From assembly GCF_013034685.1 (NCBI RefSeq), contig NZ_WQGO01000002.1:248001-312000 (forward strand): DNA of 64,000 bases, read 5' to 3'. This DNA comes from Ruegeria lacuscaerulensis (GTDB taxonomy: Bacteria > Pseudomonadota > Alphaproteobacteria > Rhodobacterales > Rhodobacteraceae). The position numbers and the translations under genes are program-made. Every line of letters starts with the position of its first letter. The stretch's first letter is position 1. Positions 7,647 to 15,828 of this stretch are shown here, in pieces. The notes beneath the pieces are model-generated. The model was not told where the DNA came from and ran no database searches. It saw only the letters and a program-made list of their open reading frames with translations.

Positions 7647-9305
7647 TCACACACGTTCCATGTCATATTCGCCGCGCAACCCGGTGCCGTACCGTTGCAA
7701 CGCGCCATCGGGACCCACCGCATTGGGACGGTTGAAAATCCAGTTCTGCCACGCGGTCAGGCGGCCAAAGATGCGAGTTTCCATGGTTTCGGGACCGGCG
7801 AAACGCAGGTTCGCCTCCATCCCGGTCATCGCATCAGGGCTGAACGAGGCGCGCTCTTCCTCGAAGATGCGGATCTCGTCTTCCCAGTCGATGTCATCCA
7901 GGATCATCGTCACAAGGCCCAACTCGTCAGCGGCTTCGGCATCCAGCGCGGTGTTTTTATGGTCTTCCATCTGGCCAGCCGCATCGGGCGTGCCATAGAA
8001 CCGGGTTTCAAGCCGGGTCAGATCATTGCCCATAGGCAAAGGTCCGAAATTGGCATCGGTCAGAGTGACCGTCGCCAAGGGACGATTGTCGCCTTCGAAC
8101 TCGTCTTCCATCATATACGTACGATCCACCGCCCACAGGATTTCGGCCAGAATACCTGTAAAGCACGAGCCATGTTCGACCAGCGCCGACATCGAACGCG
8201 AAGTGACGTCGATCCGTTTCAGTAGGCGCTTCCAATATTGCAGCACCTCATTAGCCAACCAGTGATCGCGATTGGCCAGCAACAACGCCTCATGCGCTTG
8301 GAACAGTTCGGGGTCGCCTTGGGTGCGGAAGACCAGCAGGCCCAGTTCCATTTCGTTCAGGCGAAGGTGCAGAATTGCGTCGTCCAGTTCGCGCGCCAGC
8401 CGCAACAGATAGGCCTGATCCCCTTGCGCGGTGAACGCGGCCATGTCCTGCGGCGCGTCGGCATCCGGGCCGCTGATCGTCACGGTCGCCTTGCGGGCAT
8501 CCCGATCAACAGCCACCTCAATCAGGCTATATGTGACCGAGCCATCTTCGCCGACCGTCTTGTCCAACGGACCCAGAACAACCCCGGCAGCATGCGGCTT
8601 GGGCATCGCAGCGGCGAATTCGCGGGCACGTTCTTGCACAGTGGCGTCGAACTTGGAGTTCGGCACGACCTCATCCACCAGACGCCAATCCAGTGCCCGC
8701 TTACCTTTGACCCCTTCTTCGGTCGAGCAGAACACATCGGCCAGATCGCGCCGCACCTTGCGTTTGTCCGTCACCCGCGTCAGCCCACCCGTGCCGGGCA
8801 GAACCGCTAGCAGCGGCACCTCGGGCAGTGCGACCGAGGAGGTGCTGTCATCGGTCAGCATGATGTGGTTGCAGGCCAGCGCCAGCTCATAACCACCCCC
8901 GGCGCAGGCGCCTTTGACGGCAGCAATATATTTCTGGCCGCTGTCCTTTTCAGCAGCCTCGTAGGTGTTGCGCGTCTCATTGGTGAATTTGCAGAAGTTC
9001 ACTTTGTGACTGTGCGCCGCGCCGCCGAGCATGCGGATATTCGCGCCCGCGCAGAACACCCGGTCCTTACCGGATTGCATGACAACCACTTTCACCTCGG
9101 GGTGCTCAAAGCGCATCCGTTGCACGATATCGGCCAGTTCGATATCGACGCCCAGATCGTAAGAGTTCAGCTTGAGTTGATACCCCTCGAACAATCCCTG
9201 ATCTTCGTCGACATCCATAAACAGGTTCGCAACCGGCCCATCATATTCCACCCGCCAATGGCGATATTGCGATGGATCGGTCTGAAAATTGATGACCTTG
9301 GTCAT
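7647..9305 (-). CDS. boxC: 2,3-epoxybenzoyl-CoA dihydrolase BoxC
   Basis: A 552-residue crotonase-superfamily enzyme that opens and hydrolyses 2,3-epoxybenzoyl-CoA to 3,4-dehydroadipyl-CoA semialdehyde and formate. The crotonase core is seen in VFCAGANIRML and GACAGGGYELALAC, with LPEVPLLAVLPGTGG following, and the long C-terminal half is typical of BoxC. ATG 9305 is chosen over an upstream TTG because AGGAG stands six bases before it. TGCA-type operator candidates occupy the 5' leader and the end of the preceding gene, implying an internal promoter for boxC-boxB-orf-boxA-thioesterase. Confidence 0.96.
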   Translation of the reverse strand: MTKVINFQTDPSQYRHWRVEYDGPVANLFMDVDEDQGLFEGYQLKLNSYDLGVDIELADIVQRMRFEHPEVKVVVMQSGKDRVFCAGANIRMLGGAAHSHKVNFCKFTNETRNTYEAAEKDSGQKYIAAVKGACAGGGYELALACNHIMLTDDSTSSVALPEVPLLAVLPGTGGLTRVTDKRKVRRDLADVFCSTEEGVKGKRALDWRLVDEVVPNSKFDATVQERAREFAAAMPKPHAAGVVLGPLDKTVGEDGSVTYSLIEVAVDRDARKATVTISGPDADAPQDMAAFTAQGDQAYLLRLARELDDAILHLRLNEMELGLLVFRTQGDPELFQAHEALLLANRDHWLANEVLQYWKRLLKRIDVTSRSMSALVEHGSCFTGILAEILWAVDRTYMMEDEFEGDNRPLATVTLTDANFGPLPMGNDLTRLETRFYGTPDAAGQMEDHKNTALDAEAADELGLVTMILDDIDWEDEIRIFEEERASFSPDAMTGMEANLRFAGPETMETRIFGRLTAWQNWIFNRPNAVGPDGALQRYGTGLRGEYDMERV

Positions 9306-9324
9306 GTGCAACTCCTAAGTTCAG

Positions 9325-9384
9325 TCATGCAGAATAGTGCGCTGCATGTATCGAGTAAAGGAATGAGTGCAAAATAACGCATCT
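9325..9384. promoter_or_regulatory. two weaker TGCA-N6 elements in the boxC leader
   Basis: TGCA-GAATAG-TGCG starts at 9328 and TGCA-AAATAA-CGCA at 9368. Both keep the six-base spacer of the strong sites but have one imperfect half. They lie 20-80 bases upstream of the boxC start and probably form part of a multi-site BoxR control region. Confidence 0.45.
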
Positions 9385-9385
9385 T

Positions 9386-9838
9386 CTAGATACATTTTTT
9401 GCCATTCTCATCCCCCAATTCTACTATCTTGTGCATTATCTTGCACATTTCACCATGCAAACCCAGAACAGCCCCTCCTGCCCGGTCCATCGCCTCGCGA
9501 GCCAGATCGTCGGATAAGGTCACTAGACGCGCCATCGCGCGAGGCTGCCCCATCCGGCCTTTCAGACAGGCGTTTGCGTATTGAATAATCGCCTGCACCA
9601 TCAGACGTTCTGGCGAATTTGGTGGGCAGGCCAGCCAGACGGCCTCGAGCACCTCATGCGCCTCCCAAAAATACCCTTCGCTCAGAAAGGCCAAACCGCT
9701 GGTCCAGGCCGATGTATTCTGCAGATCCGACGGCGCAACATCCGACAGGCCGGTTTTCAGCGGGTCAAACAGACCTTCGGGGTGACGCGCTGTCTGACCC
9801 GGTACGTAAGCGTGCGGAGGCCAACAGTCGCTGGTCAT
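9386..9838 (-). CDS. DUF309-family protein
   Basis: A 150-residue protein with the conserved DUF309 core GYFWEAHEVLEAVW (about residues 55-68) followed by a helical region (MVQAIIQYANACLK). The function of the family is not established. It overlaps the preceding hydrolase gene by 4 bases (ATGA), so it belongs to the ligase-hydrolase transcription unit. Its last codons contain a TGCA-type operator candidate for the downstream boxC promoter. Confidence 0.8.
   Translation of the reverse strand: MTSDCWPPHAYVPGQTARHPEGLFDPLKTGLSDVAPSDLQNTSAWTSGLAFLSEGYFWEAHEVLEAVWLACPPNSPERLMVQAIIQYANACLKGRMGQPRAMARLVTLSDDLAREAMDRAGGAVLGLHGEMCKIMHKIVELGDENGKKCI
9429..9448. promoter_or_regulatory. strong BoxR-type operator upstream of boxC
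   Basis: TTGTGCA-TTATCT-TGCACAT is a near-perfect inverted repeat lying inside the 3' end of the DUF309 gene, about 125 bases before boxC. It differs by one spacer base and one arm base from the site before the benzoate-CoA ligase gene. Confidence 0.65.
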
Positions 9839-10653
9839 GCCATTTCAGGCATTGCGTGTTCCAACCGCTCAAGCCGGGCGGTGAACTCTGCGATTGCTGT
9901 CAGGGTTGCTGTGGGTTGATCAAACTGAGGGGCGTGTCGACAATTGTCCAGTATCGCTGTTTCGACCGGGGCATAGCTGCGGGTTTCAACCTCGGCAATC
10001 TGAGCCAGTGTTCCATACTGATCTTCACGCCCCTGAATCGCAAGCGTCGGAATGCGCAGGTAGTCGATAACATCCGCCACGTTCCAGGTGCGGAAACCGG
10101 GGTCCAGCCACGCATCACACCAGCCATTAAATGTCGCCGCCGGGTCGCGGTGATAAGACGCCAGCCGCCCTGCTAGGTCGCCGGTATCAAACGCTTCCCG
10201 CGCGGCGGCAATCGAAGCCAACCCCATCTCTTCGGTAAAGAAATGCGGCGCCATCAGGATTAGCCCCCGCACCCGCTGGTCCGAGACCGAACCCGCATAG
10301 ATCGCCGCGATCGTCGCACCGTCGGAATGGCCCAGCAGAACCGCCCGCCGAATGCCAGCCTGATCCAGAACGGGACCCAGAACCTGCTGCGCTTCGACGG
10401 TCATGTAGTCCAGCGGGCGCGGCAATTCTGCTGGATCGGATTGGCCATAGCCAGCACGGGAATAGGCCAGAACACCAAAACCGGTTGCCGCCGAAATCTC
10501 GACCGGGAAATCCCGCCACATCGCTAAACACCCCAGCCCTTCGTGCAGCATCACGATGGTCGGCGCATCCTGTGGCGCAGGGCCCCAGATGCCGTATTCC
10601 AATTCCTTGCCGTTCACATCCATGCGGCCCGAGCCGCCATCCTGCCAGATCAT
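9835..10653 (-). CDS. alpha/beta-hydrolase in the box cluster
   Basis: A 272-residue alpha/beta-hydrolase with nucleophile S110 in GHSDGA, a candidate acid in GREDQYG and histidine in CRHAP. ATG 10653 is chosen, although the frame is open further upstream, because it overlaps the ligase stop as ATGA. In the box pathway it could hydrolyse a lactone or a stray CoA ester. A role as the missing 3-oxoadipate enol-lactonase for the neighbouring pca operon is possible, but the nucleophile motif is not typical of PcaD. Substrate unknown. Confidence 0.82.
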   Translation of the reverse strand: MIWQDGGSGRMDVNGKELEYGIWGPAPQDAPTIVMLHEGLGCLAMWRDFPVEISAATGFGVLAYSRAGYGQSDPAELPRPLDYMTVEAQQVLGPVLDQAGIRRAVLLGHSDGATIAAIYAGSVSDQRVRGLILMAPHFFTEEMGLASIAAAREAFDTGDLAGRLASYHRDPAATFNGWCDAWLDPGFRTWNVADVIDYLRIPTLAIQGREDQYGTLAQIAEVETRSYAPVETAILDNCRHAPQFDQPTATLTAIAEFTARLERLEHAMPEMA

Positions 10654-12188
10654 GCGGTTTCCCTCAGTTTGAAACGTTGGATTTTGCCGGTTGCGGTTTT
10701 GGGCAGATCGTCCACCACCTCGACCCAGCGCGGATATTTCCACTTGCCGATCCGGTCTTTGACAAAGTCCTTCAGATCCCCGATCGCATCCGCGCTTTGA
10801 CCATCTTTCAGAACGACAAAGGCGCGGGGCTTGTCCAAGCCTTGCTCGTCGGCATGGGCCACAATCGCGGCCTCCAGAATGGCGGGATGTTCGATCAGCG
10901 TCTGTTCAATCTCGAACGGGCTGACCCATATGCCAGACACCTTGAACATGTCATCCGTGCGCCCGCAATAGATATAGCGACCCTCGGCTGTGCGCTCATA
11001 CTTGTCGCCGGTCCGGGTCCAATGCCCTTCGAAAGTCGCGCGCGATTTCTCGCGCCGGTTCCAATAGCTTTCGGCAGAGGAAGGACCCCGCACCAGCAGC
11101 TCGCCCACTTCGCCATCGCCCACCTCGTGATCGGCTTCGTCGACCAGACGCACGTCATAGCCCGGCACTGCCGTGCCGGAGGTTCCATAGACAATGTCGC
11201 CGGGCCGGTTTGACAGGAAGATATGCAGCATCTCGGTAGAGCCCACGCCATCTACGATCTGCGCGCCCATATTCTTCTCCCATGCTTCGCCCACCTCACG
11301 CGGCAGCGCCTCGCCAGCCGATGTACACAGGCGCAGATTTGGTTCGCTTTGTAGATCGCCCGCCTCGAACCGCGCATTCATCGCGGCAAAGAAGGTGGGC
11401 ACACCGCAAAACAGCGTCGGCTTGTGCGCGGCGATGATCTGAAACGCCACATCCGGCGTTGGGCGGCCACCCAGCAGGATCGTCGTTGCCCCAACCGACA
11501 GCGGAAAGGTCAGCCCGTTGCCCAACCCATAAGCAAAGAACAGCTTGGCGACCGAGAACACCACGTCCTCTTCCCGGATACCCAGCACCTGCGCCCCGAA
11601 TGTGTCGGCGGTAGCCCGAAGGCTGGACTGCACATGGCGCACACCTTTGGGCAAACCCGTCGAGCCCGAGGAATAGAGCCAGAACGCGGCCTCATCACTT
11701 TCCGACGTGACGGTTTCCACTGGCGTGGCCCCATCCATGAACGCCTCAAGGCTGGTGGTGCCATCGGGCGCGTCGCCTATGACAATCACCTGCCGCAGAT
11801 TTGTGTTGCCTTGGATCGCAGGTGCGACCGTGTCCCACATCTTGGCCGATACGATCAGGACCGTCGCGCGGCTATCGTTCAGGGTCGCGGCGTAAACCGG
11901 CGCGGATAGCAATGTGTTGATCGGCACGGGAATGGCCCCGGCCTTTATCGCGCCCCAGAACAGGATCGGAAATTCGATCTGATCCAGCACGACCATCGCG
12001 ACGCGCTCTTCCCGGCGCACGTCATGGCGCGCCAGCGCGCCCGCAAACCGTGCGCTTTCCTCGGCCAAGGCGCGATAGGTCAGGGTGCGTTGCTGTCCGT
12101 CGGCCTCGTGAAATGCCACTTTGTCACCGCGCCCTTCGCGCAGGTGACGATCCACAAACCAAAGGGCTGCATTCTGGTTTTCTGACAC
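10650..12188 (-). CDS. bclA: benzoate-CoA ligase
   Basis: A 512-residue acyl-adenylate-forming enzyme that activates benzoate to benzoyl-CoA with ATP, the entry step of the box pathway. The AMP-binding motif YSSGSTGLPKG, the acyl-binding motif VDGVGSTEMLHIF and the C-terminal catalytic lysine region PKTATGKIQR are all present. Order and length agree with the benzoate/hydroxybenzoate-CoA ligase family; specificity for benzoate is inferred from linkage to boxABC. Translation of the next gene is coupled through ATGA. TGCA-type operator sites lie 140-220 bases upstream of the start. Confidence 0.94.
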   Translation of the reverse strand: MSENQNAALWFVDRHLREGRGDKVAFHEADGQQRTLTYRALAEESARFAGALARHDVRREERVAMVVLDQIEFPILFWGAIKAGAIPVPINTLLSAPVYAATLNDSRATVLIVSAKMWDTVAPAIQGNTNLRQVIVIGDAPDGTTSLEAFMDGATPVETVTSESDEAAFWLYSSGSTGLPKGVRHVQSSLRATADTFGAQVLGIREEDVVFSVAKLFFAYGLGNGLTFPLSVGATTILLGGRPTPDVAFQIIAAHKPTLFCGVPTFFAAMNARFEAGDLQSEPNLRLCTSAGEALPREVGEAWEKNMGAQIVDGVGSTEMLHIFLSNRPGDIVYGTSGTAVPGYDVRLVDEADHEVGDGEVGELLVRGPSSAESYWNRREKSRATFEGHWTRTGDKYERTAEGRYIYCGRTDDMFKVSGIWVSPFEIEQTLIEHPAILEAAIVAHADEQGLDKPRAFVVLKDGQSADAIGDLKDFVKDRIGKWKYPRWVEVVDDLPKTATGKIQRFKLRETA

Positions 12189-12331
12189 GGGTTCCTCCTC
12201 CCCTCGACAGGCCAGCGGCTGCTTGCCGGAAAAACAATCACCCTGCTGCGCGACCCATCTCCCCTATGGGTCGCCTCGTTCGGGGATCATTCGAATCGAG
12301 GTTTTTGGAAAATTCCGCCTCGACGCCTGAA

Positions 12332-12405
12332 ATATGCGTTATAATGCACATCTCCCGGATATGTTTGCAACAGTGTTTTTTGCGTTTGTGCATTTTCTTG
12401 CACAA
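12332..12405. promoter_or_regulatory. BoxR-type operators upstream of benzoate-CoA ligase
   Basis: A perfect 20-base inverted repeat TTGTGCA-TTTTCT-TGCACAA lies at 12386-12405, and a weaker one with TGCG-TTATAA-TGCA at 12332-12351. Both fall in the 228-base gap between the TRAP permease stop and the ligase start. The strong site is the best match to the motif in the window. Confidence 0.68.
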
Positions 12406-12416
12406 CTCAGCAAAGG

Positions 12417-13913
12417 TCAGCCAAATGGGATCAGGAATAGGGTGATCGCCGGGAACAGCACCAAAAGGACAACACGCAGGATGTCAGATCCGACAAAGAA
12501 CAGCACGGCCTTGTAGGTCTCGGTCATGCGGGTTTCACGGTCCATCGTGTTGATCACAAACAGATTCATCCCGACCGGCGGCGTGATCAACCCTACCTCT
12601 ACTACGATCAGCACGAGGATACCGAACCAGATGGCTGTGCGCTCTTCGGCGATGCGGTCCGCCATGCCTTGTGTGATGCGGATATCGATCTCTTTCTGCA
12701 AATCGCGACTAATCTCGGCCCCCGAAGCCATCAGGGCTTCGACTTCAGCACGAATCTCAGGAGCGATGTCGGCAGCTCCGGCCATCGCAGCACGGGCTGC
12801 ATCATGTTGCATCGCGATCAGGTCGACCAAGCCGAAATCCAGCACAGATATGACCGGGTAAAAGATGGGAATCGTCAACAGGATCATGCTGAGGCTATCC
12901 ATTACGCAGCCCAGGATCAGGTAAAACACCAGGATCAGCGCCAGAATTGCCCAGGGGCTGAAGCCCTGGCTCAACACGAAATTCGCCAGTTCCTGCGGCA
13001 CATTCGTCAGCGCCAGAAACCCGTTATAAAACCCTGCGCCCAGAATGATGAAAAAGATCATCGCGGTGGATTTGGCTGTGGTGGTGAAACTGTCTTTCAG
13101 CGTCGACCATGTCAGCCCCCCATTCGCAACCGCGATCAAGCCAGTTCCAGCCGCCCCTACAGCAGCGCCTTCCGTGGGCGTGAACCACCCCGCATAGATG
13201 CCGCCGACGACGCCGCCAAAGACAACCAGCACGGGCCAGACGTCCAGCAGCAACCGAAACCGTTCGCGGTAGGGCACGGCGGGACGGGTTCCGGCGCTGT
13301 CTGGGTAAAGGCGCACATAGACCGAGACGGCAATCACATAACCCAAAGCCGCCAGAACGCCGGGGATAAATGCGGCCAGAAACAGCTTGGCAATATTCTG
13401 TTCGGTCAGGATCGCGTAGATCACCAACACGACCGAAGGCGGGATTAGAATGCCCAACGTCCCTCCTGCGGCCAGCGTGGCGGTAGAAAAGCCACCGGCA
13501 TAGCCATACCGACGTAACTCAGGCAGCGCCACGCGCCCCATCGTGGCCGCCGTGGCCAGCGACGATCCGCAGATCGCCCCGAACCCCGCGCAAGCTCCGA
13601 TCGCGGCCATGGCCACACCGCCCCTGCGGTGACCCAGAAAGCCCTCGGCAGCCTTAAACAAGGCCGTAGACATCCCGCCCAGTGTCGCAAAATACCCCAT
13701 CAGCAGGAACATCGGCACAATCGACAGCGAATAGCTTGAGAAGGTCGTGTAGGTCTCGGATTTCAAACGACCTAGCGGAATGTTCAGGTTTCCGGTGACG
13801 GTCACGATGCCGACCAGACCGGTGACGAACATTGCCAACCCAATCGGCACGCGGGCAAAAATCAACAAAAGCAGAGCGGGAAAGGACAGCAACCCGATGG
13901 CGAGATCGCTCAC
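12417..13913 (-). CDS. TRAP transporter large permease (DctM) with hydrophilic insertion
   Basis: A 498-residue, multi-spanning DctM-type permease. A GTG start at 13913 gives GTGA overlap with the small permease and a typical N-terminus (SDLAIGLLSFPALLLL). The family signature region GTLGILIPPS is present. A highly charged segment of about 60 residues (around 12640-12825, with DIAPEIRAEVEALMASG) sits before the last membrane segments, where most DctM proteins have only a short loop; usual length is about 430. Operator candidates at 15604-15646 suggest the transporter is expressed with the box genes, so an aromatic acid such as benzoate is the likely cargo. Confidence 0.92.
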   Translation of the reverse strand: MSDLAIGLLSFPALLLLIFARVPIGLAMFVTGLVGIVTVTGNLNIPLGRLKSETYTTFSSYSLSIVPMFLLMGYFATLGGMSTALFKAAEGFLGHRRGGVAMAAIGACAGFGAICGSSLATAATMGRVALPELRRYGYAGGFSTATLAAGGTLGILIPPSVVLVIYAILTEQNIAKLFLAAFIPGVLAALGYVIAVSVYVRLYPDSAGTRPAVPYRERFRLLLDVWPVLVVFGGVVGGIYAGWFTPTEGAAVGAAGTGLIAVANGGLTWSTLKDSFTTTAKSTAMIFFIILGAGFYNGFLALTNVPQELANFVLSQGFSPWAILALILVFYLILGCVMDSLSMILLTIPIFYPVISVLDFGLVDLIAMQHDAARAAMAGAADIAPEIRAEVEALMASGAEISRDLQKEIDIRITQGMADRIAEERTAIWFGILVLIVVEVGLITPPVGMNLFVINTMDRETRMTETYKAVLFFVGSDILRVVLLVLFPAITLFLIPFG

Positions 13914-14470
13914 GGCAGGAGTTCCTTTCCTGTCGCGCATTCGCGGATGCGGATGCCCGCCATATAAAGACCAACGACCGCCGCCACTACGGCTGCGCAA
14001 AAGCTGGCGGCGTAACCCCACCAGACGGGGAATTGCAGGATAAACGTATTCTCGCCAAACCGTAGCTTCGCCATCATGCCCCCAAACAACTGCACCGCGA
14101 TCAGGACCAAAACGGCGGCAAAGACCACCTCGGCCAACATCCGCAAGATACGGTCAACCCGAGGCGATAGTTTCGAGGTAAAAATATCCACGACCGCATG
14201 ACCCGAATTCAACTGGCAGAGCGGCAGAAAAGCAAAGATTGCAAAGGCCACGCCCGCCTCGACAATCTCAAAATCGCCATTGATGGGCCCGACGCCCAAC
14301 CCTAGCGCCCATTCGGAAAAGCCCGGCGCAACCTGCCCGAGCCACCCATGCAGCAATGTATTGAGGGACCGGCCCAGAACCGAGATACAGATCAACAGGA
14401 TCAAAGCCGTCAGAACCGCCCCGCCCAGCAATGCCATGCCGCGCGCCAGCTTTTCTATCGTTTGGTGCAT
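13910..14470 (-). CDS. TRAP transporter small permease (DctQ)
   Basis: A 186-residue membrane protein with four predicted hydrophobic segments (GGAVLTALILLICI, GVAFAIFAFLPLC, VVFAAVLVLIAVQL and the C-terminal AASFCAAVVAAVVGLY). This is the DctQ topology, the subunit that pairs with DctM and the periplasmic receptor. The start follows GGAGGGGAC. It lies between the receptor and large-permease genes, overlapping the latter by 4 bases. Confidence 0.88.
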   Translation of the reverse strand: MHQTIEKLARGMALLGGAVLTALILLICISVLGRSLNTLLHGWLGQVAPGFSEWALGLGVGPINGDFEIVEAGVAFAIFAFLPLCQLNSGHAVVDIFTSKLSPRVDRILRMLAEVVFAAVLVLIAVQLFGGMMAKLRFGENTFILQFPVWWGYAASFCAAVVAAVVGLYMAGIRIRECATGKELLP

Positions 14471-14552
14471 GTCCCCTCCACCAACGGTGCCGATGCAGAT
14501 TTTGGAATAATTGCCGCGCGGCGTTCGGAATACGCCGCGCGGAAGGTCCGGC

Positions 14553-15581
14553 TTAGCTGCCGTACTCGTTCATCAACGCTTTGGCCCGATCGATCAGGGC
14601 CTGACCGTCAATGCCCTTTTCGTTCATCTCGGACAGCCAGGTGTCATAGACAGGCTGTGCGGCCTCGGCCCAGGCGGCGGATTGTTCAGCGTCCAGAGTC
14701 ACCACGTTATTCCCGCGATCCAGCGCGATTTCACGTGCGGGCTCGTCATAGCCCTGCTGGACTTCGCCTGCGAACATGGAAAATTCCAAACCCGAGTTGT
14801 CGTCGATGACGGCCTTCAGATCATCCGGCAGTGCGGCGTACTTGTCCTTGTTCATGGCAAGAACGAAGGTAACGGTATACATCATCGGCCCGGTGAATTC
14901 GGTGTGATTCTCCACCAGTTCCGGCACTTTCAGCGCCTTGGTCACTTCCCACGGAATGGTCGTGCCGTCGATCACACCTTTGGACAGCGCCTCGGGCACC
15001 GCGGGCACAGGCATACCCACCGGGGTCGCGCCCAATGTGCTGAGCAAGGCATTGACCTGACGCGAGGCGCCACGGATTTTCATGCCGTTGAAATCGTCTG
15101 GCGTCAGAACCTCTTTGTTGGCGTGGATCATGCCGGGGCCGTGGACCCAGCCACCCAGAACCTTCACGTCCGAGAACTCACGCGCGGCAATGTCTTCTTC
15201 CAGCAAGGTCCAGAACGCGGCCGAAGCGGGCTTGGCGTCATTCACCAGGAAGGGCAGCTCGAACACTTCGGTCGACGGGAAGCGGCCCGGCGTATAACCG
15301 ATGACGTTCCAGGTCATGTCAATCACGCCGTCGATCACCTGATCCAGAAGTTCCGGCGGCTTGCCGCCCAGTTGCATCGAGGGATAGCGGGTGATTTCGA
15401 TGCGTCCGCCCGAATCCTCTTCGATCTTGTCGGCCCAGACGTCGATGATTTTCGATGGAATCGTCGCCTGGGCAGGCAAGAAGCTTTGCAGGTTGAATTC
15501 ATACTCGGCCGCGTTTGCCGCCGTTCCCATGCCAAGGGTCAAAGCCCCCAACGCCCCGATGAGCGTGCGTTTGATCTTCAT
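14553..15581 (-). CDS. TRAP transporter substrate-binding protein (DctP)
   Basis: A 342-residue periplasmic receptor with a signal peptide cleaved after about ANAA (residue 23). The DctP core is seen in GMKIRGASRQVNALLSTLGA and in PEALSKGVIDGTTIPWE, including the conserved arginine that pairs with a carboxylate ligand. The start ATG 15581 has a strong GAGGAGGA ribosome-binding site; the longer frame upstream would run into the control region. It is first in the dctPQM order, divergent from pobA, and TGCA-type repeats lie upstream. A carboxylated aromatic ligand is inferred. Confidence 0.92.
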   Translation of the reverse strand: MKIKRTLIGALGALTLGMGTAANAAEYEFNLQSFLPAQATIPSKIIDVWADKIEEDSGGRIEITRYPSMQLGGKPPELLDQVIDGVIDMTWNVIGYTPGRFPSTEVFELPFLVNDAKPASAAFWTLLEEDIAAREFSDVKVLGGWVHGPGMIHANKEVLTPDDFNGMKIRGASRQVNALLSTLGATPVGMPVPAVPEALSKGVIDGTTIPWEVTKALKVPELVENHTEFTGPMMYTVTFVLAMNKDKYAALPDDLKAVIDDNSGLEFSMFAGEVQQGYDEPAREIALDRGNNVVTLDAEQSAAWAEAAQPVYDTWLSEMNEKGIDGQALIDRAKALMNEYGS

Positions 15582-15603
15582 TGGTTCCTCCTCCTCTGCG
15601 CGA

Positions 15604-15646
15604 TGCGCCATGATGCAGTTTAATGCATAACATGCATAATATCGCA
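15604..15646. promoter_or_regulatory. phased TGCA repeat array upstream of the TRAP operon
   Basis: TGCG at 15604, TGCA at 15614, TGCA at 15624, TGCA at 15633 and CGCA at 15643 are spaced 10, 10, 9 and 10 bases apart. TGCA-GTTTAA-TGCA and TGCA-TAATAT-CGCA keep the six-base spacer of the box operators. The array lies about 20-65 bases upstream of the dctP start. Confidence 0.6.
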
Positions 15647-15828
15647 ACTTTTTTGTCGCTGTTTTCGTCGCAAGGTCAAAGCCTTTGAACCTGCACAGCC
15701 CGTATCCGGCCATCGCATAGGGTCATGTATGGCCCCCTTATGCTTTAATCGCAACGGTATGCTGGCATCCATGCGTTGCGAAACCCCGTCTGCAATGCAA
15801 TCCTGCGCAGCGGGGACAGGAGGATCAG

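Noticed and set aside
13832-14065. Short plus-strand frames across the TRAP permease junction
   Set aside because: They are antisense to membrane-protein genes with clear families and overlapping start and stop codons.
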